Shown in pieces: positions 42,560 to 50,468 of a stretch of DNA of 64,000 bases. How positions within the stretch are numbered: the first letter of the stretch is position 1; the number at the start of each line of letters is the position of its first letter. Under the pieces are notes generated by a model. It was given only the letters and a program-made list of their open reading frames with translations. It made no database searches and was not told where the DNA came from. Origin of the DNA: Streptomyces sp. D2-8 (lineage in GTDB: Bacteria; Actinomycetota; Actinomycetes; Streptomycetales; Streptomycetaceae); NCBI RefSeq assembly GCF_023184515.1, contig NZ_JAAHBP010000002.1, positions 1 through 64,000 on the forward strand, given 5' to 3'. A program made the position numbers and the translations under genes.

Positions 42560-42880
42560 ATGGTGACCAAAGACGAGGCAGTTGTCGTCGCTGTCGAGTT
42601 CGTGAAGTCCGGGCCTTACCGGGAGCAAGCAGAATCCGTGGTCATGCTCCCGGACACGGCGGTGGAATTTGCGTACGGGTGGACAGTGTGCTTCGACCTG
42701 AAGGAACACATCGAGACCGGCGACTTCACGAAAAAGCCGTTCAGTCCCGTCGTCGTCGTTCCGCACGATGGCTCACCCGCCCACATGGCGCCGACGTTTC
42801 CGCCGACTGAGCACTACATGGAGTTGCGTGCATCCGGCAACTGGCCTCCGAACAAGGGAAACCGGCATGCCGGGGCCTGA
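42560..42880 (+). CDS. Imm35/YrhB-like immunity protein
   Basis: 106 residues beginning MVTKDEAVVVAVEFVKSG with YGWTVCFDLKEHIETGDFTKKPFSPVVVVPHDGSPAHMAPTFPPTEHYM, the layout of the YrhB/Imm35 immunity family. It starts on the base after the toxin stop, and its end overlaps the next gene by 14 bases. It presumably neutralises the papain-fold toxin in the producer's cytoplasm. Confidence 0.82.
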   Translation: MVTKDEAVVVAVEFVKSGPYREQAESVVMLPDTAVEFAYGWTVCFDLKEHIETGDFTKKPFSPVVVVPHDGSPAHMAPTFPPTEHYMELRASGNWPPNKGNRHAGA

Positions 42881-44165
42881 CACCCGGGCAACCGCCTGGC
42901 TGAACGCCACCTACGGTGGCCTCGTACGGCTGGCCGTCGGGCACCCCGTGCACGAAACGGCTGCCGCATGGCTGATGGCCTGTCGGCCGCTGCCGCAGCC
43001 GGGGTTTCCAGAGACGCCGATGATGGCGGCGTCGGTCGTCGTGCCCAAGGACGGCGGGACCCCGTTCCACCCGGCGCCCAGTGCCCCACTCGCGGACCTG
43101 GAGCCCGTACCGCCGGAGGATGCGGCTCGCCGGGCCGCGACGCAGGCCCGGCGGATCAACATCCGCGGGTGTGTGGTGACTCTGCACTCCGCGATCGACG
43201 GCGCCCAGTCCACGCCCCTGCCCTGGCAGCCCTCGGACGAGGCGCCCGGCTGGTGGGACCGGCTGACCCGCCGCTATTTCCCTCAGTTCACGCGGATCGA
43301 GGTCGGCGGCTGGGACGACGTGATCCGGGCGGTCACGGAGACCGGGCCGGACACCCGTGGCGTGGTCTGGGTCCGCCGGGAGGTCGGTGGCCATGAGGCC
43401 ACCGGCAACCTGCTCTACGCGCACAACCACAAGGGACAGGTGGTTCTCCTCGACGCGCTGACGTCCTCCCTTGCCCGCCTCGACCCGTCCCTGGTCCGCG
43501 AGCTCGTGCTGATCCGCGCTCTGCCGGGCACGTGCACGCCCCGCCTCGCCCCGTGGGAGCACGCGGCACCCGACTTCGCCTCCGCGGTCGACAAGGCACG
43601 CCGTTGGCTCCAGGACACCTACCACGGTGAAGTGGACCTGCACGCCCCGACGGCGCAGGACGAGACCACGCGCGGCTGGGTCTTCTCCTGCAACACGAGC
43701 CGTTTCCTGAACGCAGGCCACTGGCCGGACTGCATGCTCGACGCGACGGTCGTGGTCCCGAAGGACGAGGCCGCGCCCTTCGGCCTGCCCAACACCGACC
43801 CTTGGGCCTGGCTCGCCCGCTGGGACGCGGGCGGTACCGTCGGAACGGCGGACCTCCCGAAGCCACCGGCTCCCGCCCGCGCCGCGTGGTTCGAGCCGAC
43901 GCTCGCCGACCTCGGCCCCGTGCTGTCCGTGTCCGAGCACCAGGACTGGGCGGCGGCGGTCGAGGCGGCTTCCGCGCTGCCGGTCGCAGCCCGCGCCCTG
44001 ATCTGGGCTCGCCGTACGGACGGCCGGGGCCGCGAGGCCGTCGGCCAGTTGGTGAACGCGCTCCGCCTGGAGGACGGCGTCGTCCTGGTCGACGGTTCGT
44101 CGGGCGAGCCGGCCGTCCTGGACCCCACGGGAGTCCACCGCTTGCACGTCGTCCGGTACCGCTGA
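42867..44165 (+). CDS. Duplicated immunity-like plus inactive toxin-like protein
   Basis: 432 residues with an internal duplication (about 5-220 and 236-432). Each half starts with a YrhB/Imm35-like segment (AWLNATYGG...ASVVVPKDGGTPFHP; RWLQDTYHG...DATVVVPKDEAAPFG) and ends with a strand pattern like the C-terminal part of the neighbouring toxin (GVVWVRREVGG...QVVLLDALTSSLARL; ALIWARRTDGR...GVVLVDGSSGEPAVL). The catalytic Cys region is absent, and the His position aligns with Gly in both halves, so toxin activity is not expected. ATG at 42867 preceded by AAGGGAAACC. It could be a second immunity or decoy protein. Confidence 0.75.
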   Translation: MPGPDTRATAWLNATYGGLVRLAVGHPVHETAAAWLMACRPLPQPGFPETPMMAASVVVPKDGGTPFHPAPSAPLADLEPVPPEDAARRAATQARRINIRGCVVTLHSAIDGAQSTPLPWQPSDEAPGWWDRLTRRYFPQFTRIEVGGWDDVIRAVTETGPDTRGVVWVRREVGGHEATGNLLYAHNHKGQVVLLDALTSSLARLDPSLVRELVLIRALPGTCTPRLAPWEHAAPDFASAVDKARRWLQDTYHGEVDLHAPTAQDETTRGWVFSCNTSRFLNAGHWPDCMLDATVVVPKDEAAPFGLPNTDPWAWLARWDAGGTVGTADLPKPPAPARAAWFEPTLADLGPVLSVSEHQDWAAAVEAASALPVAARALIWARRTDGRGREAVGQLVNALRLEDGVVLVDGSSGEPAVLDPTGVHRLHVVRYR

Positions 44166-44196
44166 GGAACGACAGGACAGGTGACGCCGGTGAGCA

Positions 44197-44216
44197 CCCG
44201 GCCCCCGGTGGCCGGG
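44197..44216 (+). terminator. Short hairpin after the toxin island
   Basis: CCCGGCC pairs with GGCCGGG around a 6-base loop, 31 bases after the last toxin-island stop. Modest stem, no T-tract. Confidence 0.5.
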
Positions 44217-44220
44217 CTAT

Positions 44221-44308
44221 CCGCGTCTCGCGCAGGACATCCAGGGCGTCAACCCGCCCGCTGAGGTGCCCCCGGTCCGCGTCTCGCGCAGGACATCGGG
44301 GGCGTCGT
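44221..44308 (+). repeat. Direct repeat pair in intergenic region
   Basis: A 21-base unit (CCGCGTCTCGCGCAGGACAT plus C) occurs at 44221-44241 and 44277-44297, 56 bp apart, with similarity continuing through GGGCGTC. It sits in the 289-base gap between the toxin island and the next gene. Role unknown; the flank of an exchanged segment or duplicated gene end is possible. Confidence 0.65.
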
Positions 44309-44454
44309 CCTGCGCGCTGGGCCGCCCCACCACGCCCCTCGCACCGGCCGGCCCGTGCGGAGCGGGACCGGCCGCGAGGAGCGGAGACGTGCGGGCGATG
44401 AGTTCCGCGCCCGGTGTCGGTCTACCTCCCAGGACCACCCTTTGAGGAGCTCGC

Positions 44455-45063
44455 ATGACCGACACCGCCGGGACGACCGGTACGACCCTCGACCTCGGAC
44501 CCCAGACGGAGGCCCTGGCGCAGCTCGTCGCCGGTGTCACCGACGAACAGCTACCCGACCCCACTCCCTGCCCCGCATACGAGGTGCGCCACCTGCTCGG
44601 CCACCTCGCGGGGCTGACCGTCGCCTTCCGTGACGCGGCCCGCAAGGACCTCGGCGCCACGACCGACACCAGTCCGGACTCCGCGCTCCCGGACCTCGCG
44701 CCCGGCTGGCGCGAGGAACTGCCCAAGATCCTCGCCGAACTGGCCGAGGCCTGGCGCGACCCGGCCGCCTGGACCGGTATGACCCGGGCCGGGGGCGTCG
44801 ACCTGCCCGGCGAGATCGCCGGCCTCGTCGTCACCGACGAACTGGTCATCCACGGCTGGGACCTGGCCCGTGCCACCGGCCAGTCCTACGCCCCGGACCC
44901 GGCCGCGCTCCGGACCTGCCACGACTTCCTCGCGGCGTCCGTCGACGACCCCGGGCGCGGCGCCATCTTCGGCCCGGTCGTCGCCGTCGAGCCGGGCGCA
45001 CCCCTGCTGGACCGGGCGGTCGGACTGAGCGGTCGGGACCCGGGGTGGACGCGCACGCCGTAG
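44455..45063 (+). CDS. TIGR03086/DinB-like metal-binding protein
   Basis: 202 residues of the actinobacterial TIGR03086/maleylpyruvate-isomerase-like family (DinB four-helix fold). Conserved LVAGVTDEQLPDPTPCPAYEVRHLLGHLAGL with metal-ligand His, and LVVTDELVIHGWDLARATGQ with the second His. Possibly a mycothiol-dependent enzyme; family members are mostly uncharacterised. ATG at 44455 follows TTTGAGGAGC. Confidence 0.85.
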   Translation: MTDTAGTTGTTLDLGPQTEALAQLVAGVTDEQLPDPTPCPAYEVRHLLGHLAGLTVAFRDAARKDLGATTDTSPDSALPDLAPGWREELPKILAELAEAWRDPAAWTGMTRAGGVDLPGEIAGLVVTDELVIHGWDLARATGQSYAPDPAALRTCHDFLAASVDDPGRGAIFGPVVAVEPGAPLLDRAVGLSGRDPGWTRTP

Positions 45064-45074
45064 AAAGCGATTGC
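45063..45074. promoter_or_regulatory. LacI-type operator 1
   Basis: GAAAGCGATTGC contains AANCGNTT centred on CG, the LacI-family pattern, just upstream of the GntR promoter and directly after the preceding stop codon. Confidence 0.45.
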
Positions 45075-45094
45075 AGCTTCCTTTGTCAGAAGCA

Positions 45095-45123
45095 TTGACG
45101 AAACAAACGCGCCCTCCTACCGT
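45095..45123 (+). promoter_or_regulatory. Promoter of the GntR-dehydratase operon
   Basis: TTGACG (45095-45100), 17-base spacer, TACCGT (45118-45123). Confidence 0.65.
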
Positions 45124-45144
45124 CATCGCGTCGTACTTCGTACG

Positions 45145-45201
45145 TCATATATGAGACGCGATACGCGAGATCCGATACGCGATCCACCGATACGCGAGAT
45201 C
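45145..45201 (+). promoter_or_regulatory. Palindrome and triple direct repeat in the gntR leader
   Basis: A TCATATATGA palindrome (45145-45154), then CGATACGCGAGATC at 45159-45172, a two-base-shorter copy at 45173-45184 and a full copy at 45188-45201, all between the promoter and the ATG at 45214. Likely operator array for the GntR protein encoded next. Confidence 0.6.
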
Positions 45202-45213
45202 CGAGAGGCGCGC

Positions 45214-45873
45214 ATGACCTCTGTGCCCACGCCGATCCCCTCCCGCACGCAGTACGTGCTGGAGGGGATCAAACACCGCATCCTCACCGGGCAGTTGACG
45301 CCGGGGCAGGCGCTGGTCGAGACCGAGCTCGCCGCGCAGTTCGGGGTGTCGAAGACCCCGGTGCGCGAGGCGCTCAAGACGCTCGCCGGGACCGGGCTGG
45401 TCGTGATGAGCCAGTACAAGGGCGTCACGGTGCGCCTGGTGGACGCGGACATGGCGCGCGAGGTCTACGACGTGCGCCTGCTGCTGGAGCCCGAGGCGCT
45501 GAAGCGGGCCGTGCAGCGCGGGGCCTCCCTGGACGCCGCCCGCGACGCGCTGACCCGGGCCGATGTCGCCACCGACACCGCCGAACGCTCGCTTGCCAAC
45601 CGGGAGTTCCACCGCGCCCTGTACCTGCCGTGCGGCAACCCGCTGCTCGGCCGGATGCTCGACGAGGTCCGCGACCAGGCCGCCCTGGTCTCCGCCGTCG
45701 CCTGGGCCGCCTCGCCCTCCTGGGAGCGGGAGGCCGGCGAGCACCGGGAGATCCTGCGGCTCGCACTCGAGGGTGACGCCGACGGCGCGGCGCGTGCCCT
45801 GCACGCCCACATCGCGTCCTTCGTGCAGCGCGCTTTCCCCCGGGCAGGACTGGAACAGGAAGGTCAGGAATGA
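45214..45873 (+). CDS. GntR-family (FCD) regulator of pentonate catabolism
   Basis: 219-residue FadR-type regulator: HTH in YVLEGIKHRILTGQLTPGQALVETELAAQFGVSKTPVREALKTLAGTGLV and FCD effector domain (AREVYDVRLLLEPEALK, NREFHRALYLPCGNPLLGRML, AGEHREILRLALEGD with metal-binding His residues). ATG at 45214 chosen, the repeats in the leader lying upstream. Overlaps the next gene by ATGA, so it heads the operon it probably controls. Confidence 0.88.
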   Translation: MTSVPTPIPSRTQYVLEGIKHRILTGQLTPGQALVETELAAQFGVSKTPVREALKTLAGTGLVVMSQYKGVTVRLVDADMAREVYDVRLLLEPEALKRAVQRGASLDAARDALTRADVATDTAERSLANREFHRALYLPCGNPLLGRMLDEVRDQAALVSAVAWAASPSWEREAGEHREILRLALEGDADGAARALHAHIASFVQRAFPRAGLEQEGQE

Positions 45874-46781
45874 GCAGCGTGGCGTTCGAGACCCAGCGGG
45901 CGGCCCTGGCCGACGTGGTGGCGATCCCGGTGACCCCGTTCGCCGAGGACGGCTCCGTCGCGCAGGACACCTACCGGGCCCTGCTGCGTCGTCTGCTCGA
46001 CGGGGGCATCACGACCCTCACCCCGAACGGCAACACCGGCGAGTTCTACGCCCTGACCCCCGAGGAGCGCCGGCTCGTCACGGAGTGGACGATCGACGAG
46101 GCCGGGGAGCGGGCCGTCGTCCTGGTCGGCGTCGGGCACGACATCCCGACCGCGGTCGCCTCCGCCCGGCACGCCCGGGAGCTCGGCGCGCAGATGGTGA
46201 TGGTCCACCAGCCCGTCCACCCCTACGTCTCCCAGGCCGGCTGGGTCGACTACCACCGCGCCATCGCGGAGGCCGTGCCCGAGCTGGGCGTCGTCCCGTA
46301 CATCCGCAACGCGCAGCTCACCGGTGCCCGGCTCGCCGAACTGGCCGACACCTGCCCGAACGTCATCGGCGTGAAGTACGCCGTCCCCGACGCGGCCAGG
46401 TTCGCCGCGTTCGCCCGGGACGCGGGTCTTGAGCGGTTCGTGTGGGTGGCGGGACTCGCCGAGCCGTACGCACCCTCCTACTTCTCCGCCGGTGCCACCG
46501 GCTTCACCTCGGGGCTGGTGAACGTCGCCCCGGCCGTGTCGCTCAACATGATCGAGGCGCTGCGCTCCGGCGACTACCCGGCCGCGATGAAGGTCTGGGA
46601 GCAGATCCGCCGCTTCGAGGAACTGCGCGCCGACAGCGGCTCCGCCAACAACGTCACCGTCGTCAAGGAGGCACTCGCCTCCCTCGGGCTGTGCCGCCGC
46701 GAGGTCCGCCCGCCGAGCAGGCCGCTGCCTCAGAGCGAGCGCGCCGAGGTCGCCGTCATCGCCGCCGGGTGGTCGATATGA
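45870..46781 (+). CDS. DHDPS-family dehydratase (2-keto-3-deoxypentonate type)
   Basis: 303-residue class I aldolase-fold enzyme: VVAIPVTPFAEDGSVAQDTYRALL, ITTLTPNGNTGEFYALTPEER, VVLVGVGHDIPTA, Tyr in VVPYIRNAQLTG and the Schiff-base lysine in NVIGVKYAVPD. The NGNTGEFYAL motif places it with sugar-acid dehydratases rather than DapA. Overlap with an IlvD/Edd dehydratase gene suggests 2-dehydro-3-deoxy-L-arabinonate (or related) dehydration to 2-oxoglutarate semialdehyde. Exact substrate is inferred. Confidence 0.83.
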   Translation: MSSVAFETQRAALADVVAIPVTPFAEDGSVAQDTYRALLRRLLDGGITTLTPNGNTGEFYALTPEERRLVTEWTIDEAGERAVVLVGVGHDIPTAVASARHARELGAQMVMVHQPVHPYVSQAGWVDYHRAIAEAVPELGVVPYIRNAQLTGARLAELADTCPNVIGVKYAVPDAARFAAFARDAGLERFVWVAGLAEPYAPSYFSAGATGFTSGLVNVAPAVSLNMIEALRSGDYPAAMKVWEQIRRFEELRADSGSANNVTVVKEALASLGLCRREVRPPSRPLPQSERAEVAVIAAGWSI

Positions 46782-48508
46782 CCGCCGAGAAGCGCCCCGA
46801 GGAGCTGCGCAGCCACCAGTGGTACGGCACCGAAGGGCTGCGCACCTTCAGCCACCGCGCCCGTACCCGTCAGCTCGGCTACCTGCCCGAGGAGCACCTG
46901 GGCAAGCCCGTCATCGCGATCCTCAACACCTGGTCCGACATCAACCCCTGCCACGTGCATCTGCGCGACCGCGCGCAGGCCGTGAAGCGGGGGGTGTGGC
47001 AAGCCGGGGGCTTCCCGCTGGAGTTCCCGGTCTCCACGCTCAGCGAGACCTTCCAGAAGCCGACCCCGATGCTCTACCGCAACATGCTCGCCATGGAGAC
47101 CGAGGAACTGCTGCGGTCCTACCCGGTCGACGGGGCCGTGCTGATGGGCGGCTGCGACAAGTCCACGCCCGCGCTGCTCATGGGGGCGGCCAGCGCCGAC
47201 CTGCCGGCGGTGTTCGTGCCGGCCGGGCCCATGCTGCCGGGCCACTGGCGAGGCGAGGTCCTCGGCTCCGGCACCGACATGTGGAAGTACTGGGACGACA
47301 AGCGGGCCGGGGTCATCGGCGACTGCGAGATGCAGGAGCTGGAGAGCGGCCTCGCCCGCTCGCCCGGCCACTGCATGACGATGGGCACGGCCTCCACCCT
47401 GACCGCCGCCGCCGAGGCCCTCGGCGTCACCGTCCCGGGCGCCTCCAGCATCCCGGCCGTCGACTCCGGGCACGACCGGATGGCCGCCAGGGCGGGCATG
47501 ACGATCGTCGAACTGGTCCACAGGGACCGGAAGCTGAGCGACATCCTCACCGCCGAGGCCTTCCACGACGCCGTGACGACCGTGCTCGGACTCGGCGGCT
47601 CCACCAACGCCGTGATCCACCTGATCGCCATGGCCGGCCGCGCGGGCGTCCGGCTCACCCTCGACGACTTCGACCGCATCGCCCGCACGGTGCCGGTGCT
47701 GGCCAACGTACGGCCCGGCGGACAGACATACCTGATGGAGGACTTCCACTTCGCGGGCGGCCTGCCCGGGTTCCTCTCCCGGATCCCGGATCTGCTCCAC
47801 CTGGACCGGCCGACCGTCTCGTACGACACGCTGCGGGAGCAGCTCGCCGGCGCGCAGGTGCACAACGACGACGTCATCCGGACCCGGGACAACCCGGTCG
47901 CCGCCGAGGGCGGGGTCGCCGTGCTGCGCGGCAACCTCTGCCCGGACGGCGCCGTCATCAAGCACATCTCCGCCGAGCAGCACCTGCTCAAGCACACCGG
48001 CCCCGCCGTCGTCTTCGACGACTACAGGACGATGCAGCGCACCATCAACGACCCGGCGCTCGGCATCACCCCCGAGCACGTGCTCGTGCTGCGGGGCGCT
48101 GGCCCCAAGGGCGGCCCGGGCATGCCCGAGTACGGGATGCTGCCGCTGCCCGACTACCTGCTCAAGCAGGGGGTGCGGGACATGGTCCGCATCTCCGACG
48201 CCCGGATGAGCGGCACGAGTTACGGCGCGTGCGTGCTGCACGTCGCGCCCGAGTCGCACATCGGCGGACCGCTCGCCCTCGTGCGGACCGGGGACAGCAT
48301 CACCCTCGACGTCGAGGCGCGCACCCTCCACCTCCACGTCGACGACGAGGAACTTCAGCGGCGCAGGGAGCGGTGGACACCGCCGCCCACCCGCTACGAG
48401 CGCGGCTACGGCGCGCTCTACAACGAGCAGATCACGCAGGCCGACACCGGCTGCGACTTCGAGTTCCTGGCCCGTCCGGGCACGGTGCAGGACCCGTACG
48501 CGGGCTGA
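46778..48508 (+). CDS. IlvD/Edd-family sugar-acid dehydratase (arabinonate-type)
   Basis: 576-residue Fe-S dehydratase: NTWSDINPCHVHLRDRAQAVKRGV, GAVLMGGCDKSTPALLM, the cysteine-bearing GHCMTMGTASTL, GLGGSTNAVIHLIAMA and RISDARMSGTSYG. NTWSDINPCH and length are typical of L-arabinonate/D-xylonate/L-fuconate dehydratases rather than IlvD. Coupled by ATGA to the DHDPS-family gene, giving two consecutive steps of non-phosphorylating pentose oxidation, consistent with L-arabinose released from pectin arabinan side chains by the GH43 enzymes downstream. Confidence 0.87.
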   Translation: MTAEKRPEELRSHQWYGTEGLRTFSHRARTRQLGYLPEEHLGKPVIAILNTWSDINPCHVHLRDRAQAVKRGVWQAGGFPLEFPVSTLSETFQKPTPMLYRNMLAMETEELLRSYPVDGAVLMGGCDKSTPALLMGAASADLPAVFVPAGPMLPGHWRGEVLGSGTDMWKYWDDKRAGVIGDCEMQELESGLARSPGHCMTMGTASTLTAAAEALGVTVPGASSIPAVDSGHDRMAARAGMTIVELVHRDRKLSDILTAEAFHDAVTTVLGLGGSTNAVIHLIAMAGRAGVRLTLDDFDRIARTVPVLANVRPGGQTYLMEDFHFAGGLPGFLSRIPDLLHLDRPTVSYDTLREQLAGAQVHNDDVIRTRDNPVAAEGGVAVLRGNLCPDGAVIKHISAEQHLLKHTGPAVVFDDYRTMQRTINDPALGITPEHVLVLRGAGPKGGPGMPEYGMLPLPDYLLKQGVRDMVRISDARMSGTSYGACVLHVAPESHIGGPLALVRTGDSITLDVEARTLHLHVDDEELQRRRERWTPPPTRYERGYGALYNEQITQADTGCDFEFLARPGTVQDPYAG

Positions 48509-48581
48509 ACCCGCGCGCCACCCACGCACGACGGCACCACCCACGCACCTCAGCACGACCCGGCACGACCCTGCACAGGAA

Positions 48582-48593
48582 GAAAGCGCTTCC
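48582..48593. promoter_or_regulatory. LacI-type operator 2
   Basis: GAAAGCGCTTCC with AAGCGCTT core (48584-48591), 47 bases before the permease start and downstream of the dehydratase gene. Confidence 0.55.
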
Positions 48594-48639
48594 CGCGCAC
48601 GCACGACGTACCACGACGTACTGAGATCGGAGAACAGTC

Positions 48640-49575
48640 ATGGCCCAAGCCGCAGCCGTGGCGAAACCGCCCGCGCCACCCCGGCGGCGCCGGGCCTCCG
48701 CCACGCCGCGCAGGCTCCCGTACCTGCTGATCGCGCCGGCCGCCCTGCTCATGCTGGGGTTCATCGCCTACCCGGTCATCAGCGTCTTCTACTACAGCCT
48801 GCAGAACTACAACCCCACCAAGCCGTGGCGGAACGGCTACGCGGGCTTCGACAACTTCGTCCACGCCTTCACCGAGGACCCGGTCTTCTGGGACACCCTG
48901 GTCTTCAGCGCCAAGTGGGTCTTCGTCGAGGTCGGCCTCCAGCTGCTGTTCGGTCTCGCGCTGGCCCTCATCGTCAACCAGACCTTCGTGGGCCGGGGCC
49001 TGGGACGCGCGATGGTCTTCTCCCCGTGGGCCGTCTCCGGCGTCCTCACCTCCGCGATCTGGGTGCTGCTCTACAACTCCCAGACGGGCATCACCCGATA
49101 CCTCGCGGACATCGGCATCGGCTCCTACGGCACGAGCTGGCTGTCGGACACCTCCACTGTCTTCCCGGCGGCGATCGTCGCCGACCTGTGGCGCGGGGTG
49201 CCCTTCTTCGCGATCCTCATCCTCGCCGACCTCCAGTCCGTCTCGAAGGATCTCTACGAGGCCGCCGAGGTCGACGGGGCCAGCAGGATCAAGCAGTTCT
49301 GGCACATCACGCTGCCCCATCTGAAGGACGCCATCATCCTGTCCACGCTGCTGCGCGCGGTCTGGGAGTTCAACAACGTCGACCTGCTCTACACACTGAC
49401 CGGCGGCGGCCCGGCGGGCGAGACGACCACACTGCCGCTGTACATCGCCAACACATCCGTCGACGCCCACAACTTCGGCTACGCGTCGGCCCTGACCACG
49501 GTGGCGTTCGTGATCCTGCTCTTCTGCTCGATGGTCTACCTGCGGCTGAGCAAGTTCGGAGGCGAGGAGAAGTGA
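48640..49575 (+). CDS. Sugar ABC transporter permease (MalF type)
   Basis: 311-residue CUT1 permease: RRLPYLLIAPAALLMLGFIAYPVISVFYYSL, GFDNFVHAFTEDPVFW, EAA loop EAAEVDGASRIKQFWHITLPHLKDAI, and ALTTVAFVILLFCSMVYLRL. Probably imports pectin-derived oligosaccharides or arabinose-containing sugars with the next permease and the lipoprotein encoded at 56.5 kb. Stop overlaps the next GTG start. Confidence 0.92.
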   Translation: MAQAAAVAKPPAPPRRRRASATPRRLPYLLIAPAALLMLGFIAYPVISVFYYSLQNYNPTKPWRNGYAGFDNFVHAFTEDPVFWDTLVFSAKWVFVEVGLQLLFGLALALIVNQTFVGRGLGRAMVFSPWAVSGVLTSAIWVLLYNSQTGITRYLADIGIGSYGTSWLSDTSTVFPAAIVADLWRGVPFFAILILADLQSVSKDLYEAAEVDGASRIKQFWHITLPHLKDAIILSTLLRAVWEFNNVDLLYTLTGGGPAGETTTLPLYIANTSVDAHNFGYASALTTVAFVILLFCSMVYLRLSKFGGEEK

Positions 49576-50468
49576 GCGTCAAGGAAGCCACCAAGGCCGC
49601 GCCCGCCCCCGTGCGCGCCACCCCCGAACCGCCGCGCCCCGCCAAGGGCCACCGCGCCTGGGACGAGGCACCCCGCTGGCAGATCTACCTGCCCCTGGGC
49701 ATCTACCTGCTCTTCACCCTCGTCCCCTTCTACTGGATCCTGCTCTTCTCGCTGCGCCCGGCCGGCTCCACCTCGCTCGTGCCCTGGCCGATGACCTTCG
49801 ACCACTTCGAGAAGGTCTGGACGGAGCGCAGCTTCGGCACCTACTTCACCAACAGCGTGCTCGTCGGCGTCGCCACCCTGCTCGTCACGACGCTCGTCGC
49901 GCTGGCCGGCGGCTACGCCCTCGCCCGGTTCAACTTCAAGGTCAAGCGGGCGTTCATGCTGGGCCTGCTGTGCTCCCAGTTCGTGCCGGGAGCGCTGCTG
50001 CTGGTCCCGCTGTTCGAGATCTTCGCCGAACTCCAGATGATCAACAGCCTCGGCAGCGTCATCCTCGCCGAGACGGTCTTCCAGCTGCCGCTGTCGATGA
50101 TCCTGATCAGCAACTTCATCAAGAACGTGCCGTACTCCCTGGAGGAGGCGGCCTGGGTCGACGGCTGCAACCGCATGACCGCCTTCCGGATCGTGGTGCT
50201 GCCGCTGCTGCGGCCCGGTCTGATCGCCGTCGGCTCGTTCGCCTTCGTCCACTCCTGGAACCACTTCCTGTTCGCCCTGATGTTCCTGAACAACCAGGAC
50301 AAGCAGACGATCCCCGTCGGCCTCAACAGCCTGATGAGCGCCGACAGCGTCGACCTGGGCGCGCTCGCCGCGGGCGGCATCATCGCGGCCGTCCCGGTGG
50401 TGATCGTGTTCGCCTTCATCCAGAAGTGGCTGATCACCGGGTTCAGCGCGGGGGCGGTGAAGGGATGA
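49572..50468 (+). CDS. Sugar ABC transporter permease (MalG type)
   Basis: 298 residues starting MSVKEATKAAPAPV (GTG, GTGA overlap). First helix IYLPLGIYLLFTLVPFYWILLFSL, EAA loop EAAWVDGCNRMTAFRIVVLPLLRPG, final helix GGIIAAVPVVIVFAFIQKW. Partner of the preceding permease. The stop overlaps a truncated pectate lyase gene by ATGA, so that gene is in the same transcript. No ATPase in the cluster. Confidence 0.92.
   Translation: MSVKEATKAAPAPVRATPEPPRPAKGHRAWDEAPRWQIYLPLGIYLLFTLVPFYWILLFSLRPAGSTSLVPWPMTFDHFEKVWTERSFGTYFTNSVLVGVATLLVTTLVALAGGYALARFNFKVKRAFMLGLLCSQFVPGALLLVPLFEIFAELQMINSLGSVILAETVFQLPLSMILISNFIKNVPYSLEEAAWVDGCNRMTAFRIVVLPLLRPGLIAVGSFAFVHSWNHFLFALMFLNNQDKQTIPVGLNSLMSADSVDLGALAAGGIIAAVPVVIVFAFIQKWLITGFSAGAVKG

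Noticed and set aside
45159..45201. CRISPR array
   Set aside because: Repeats are 12-14 bases, only three copies, almost without spacers; better explained as an operator array.
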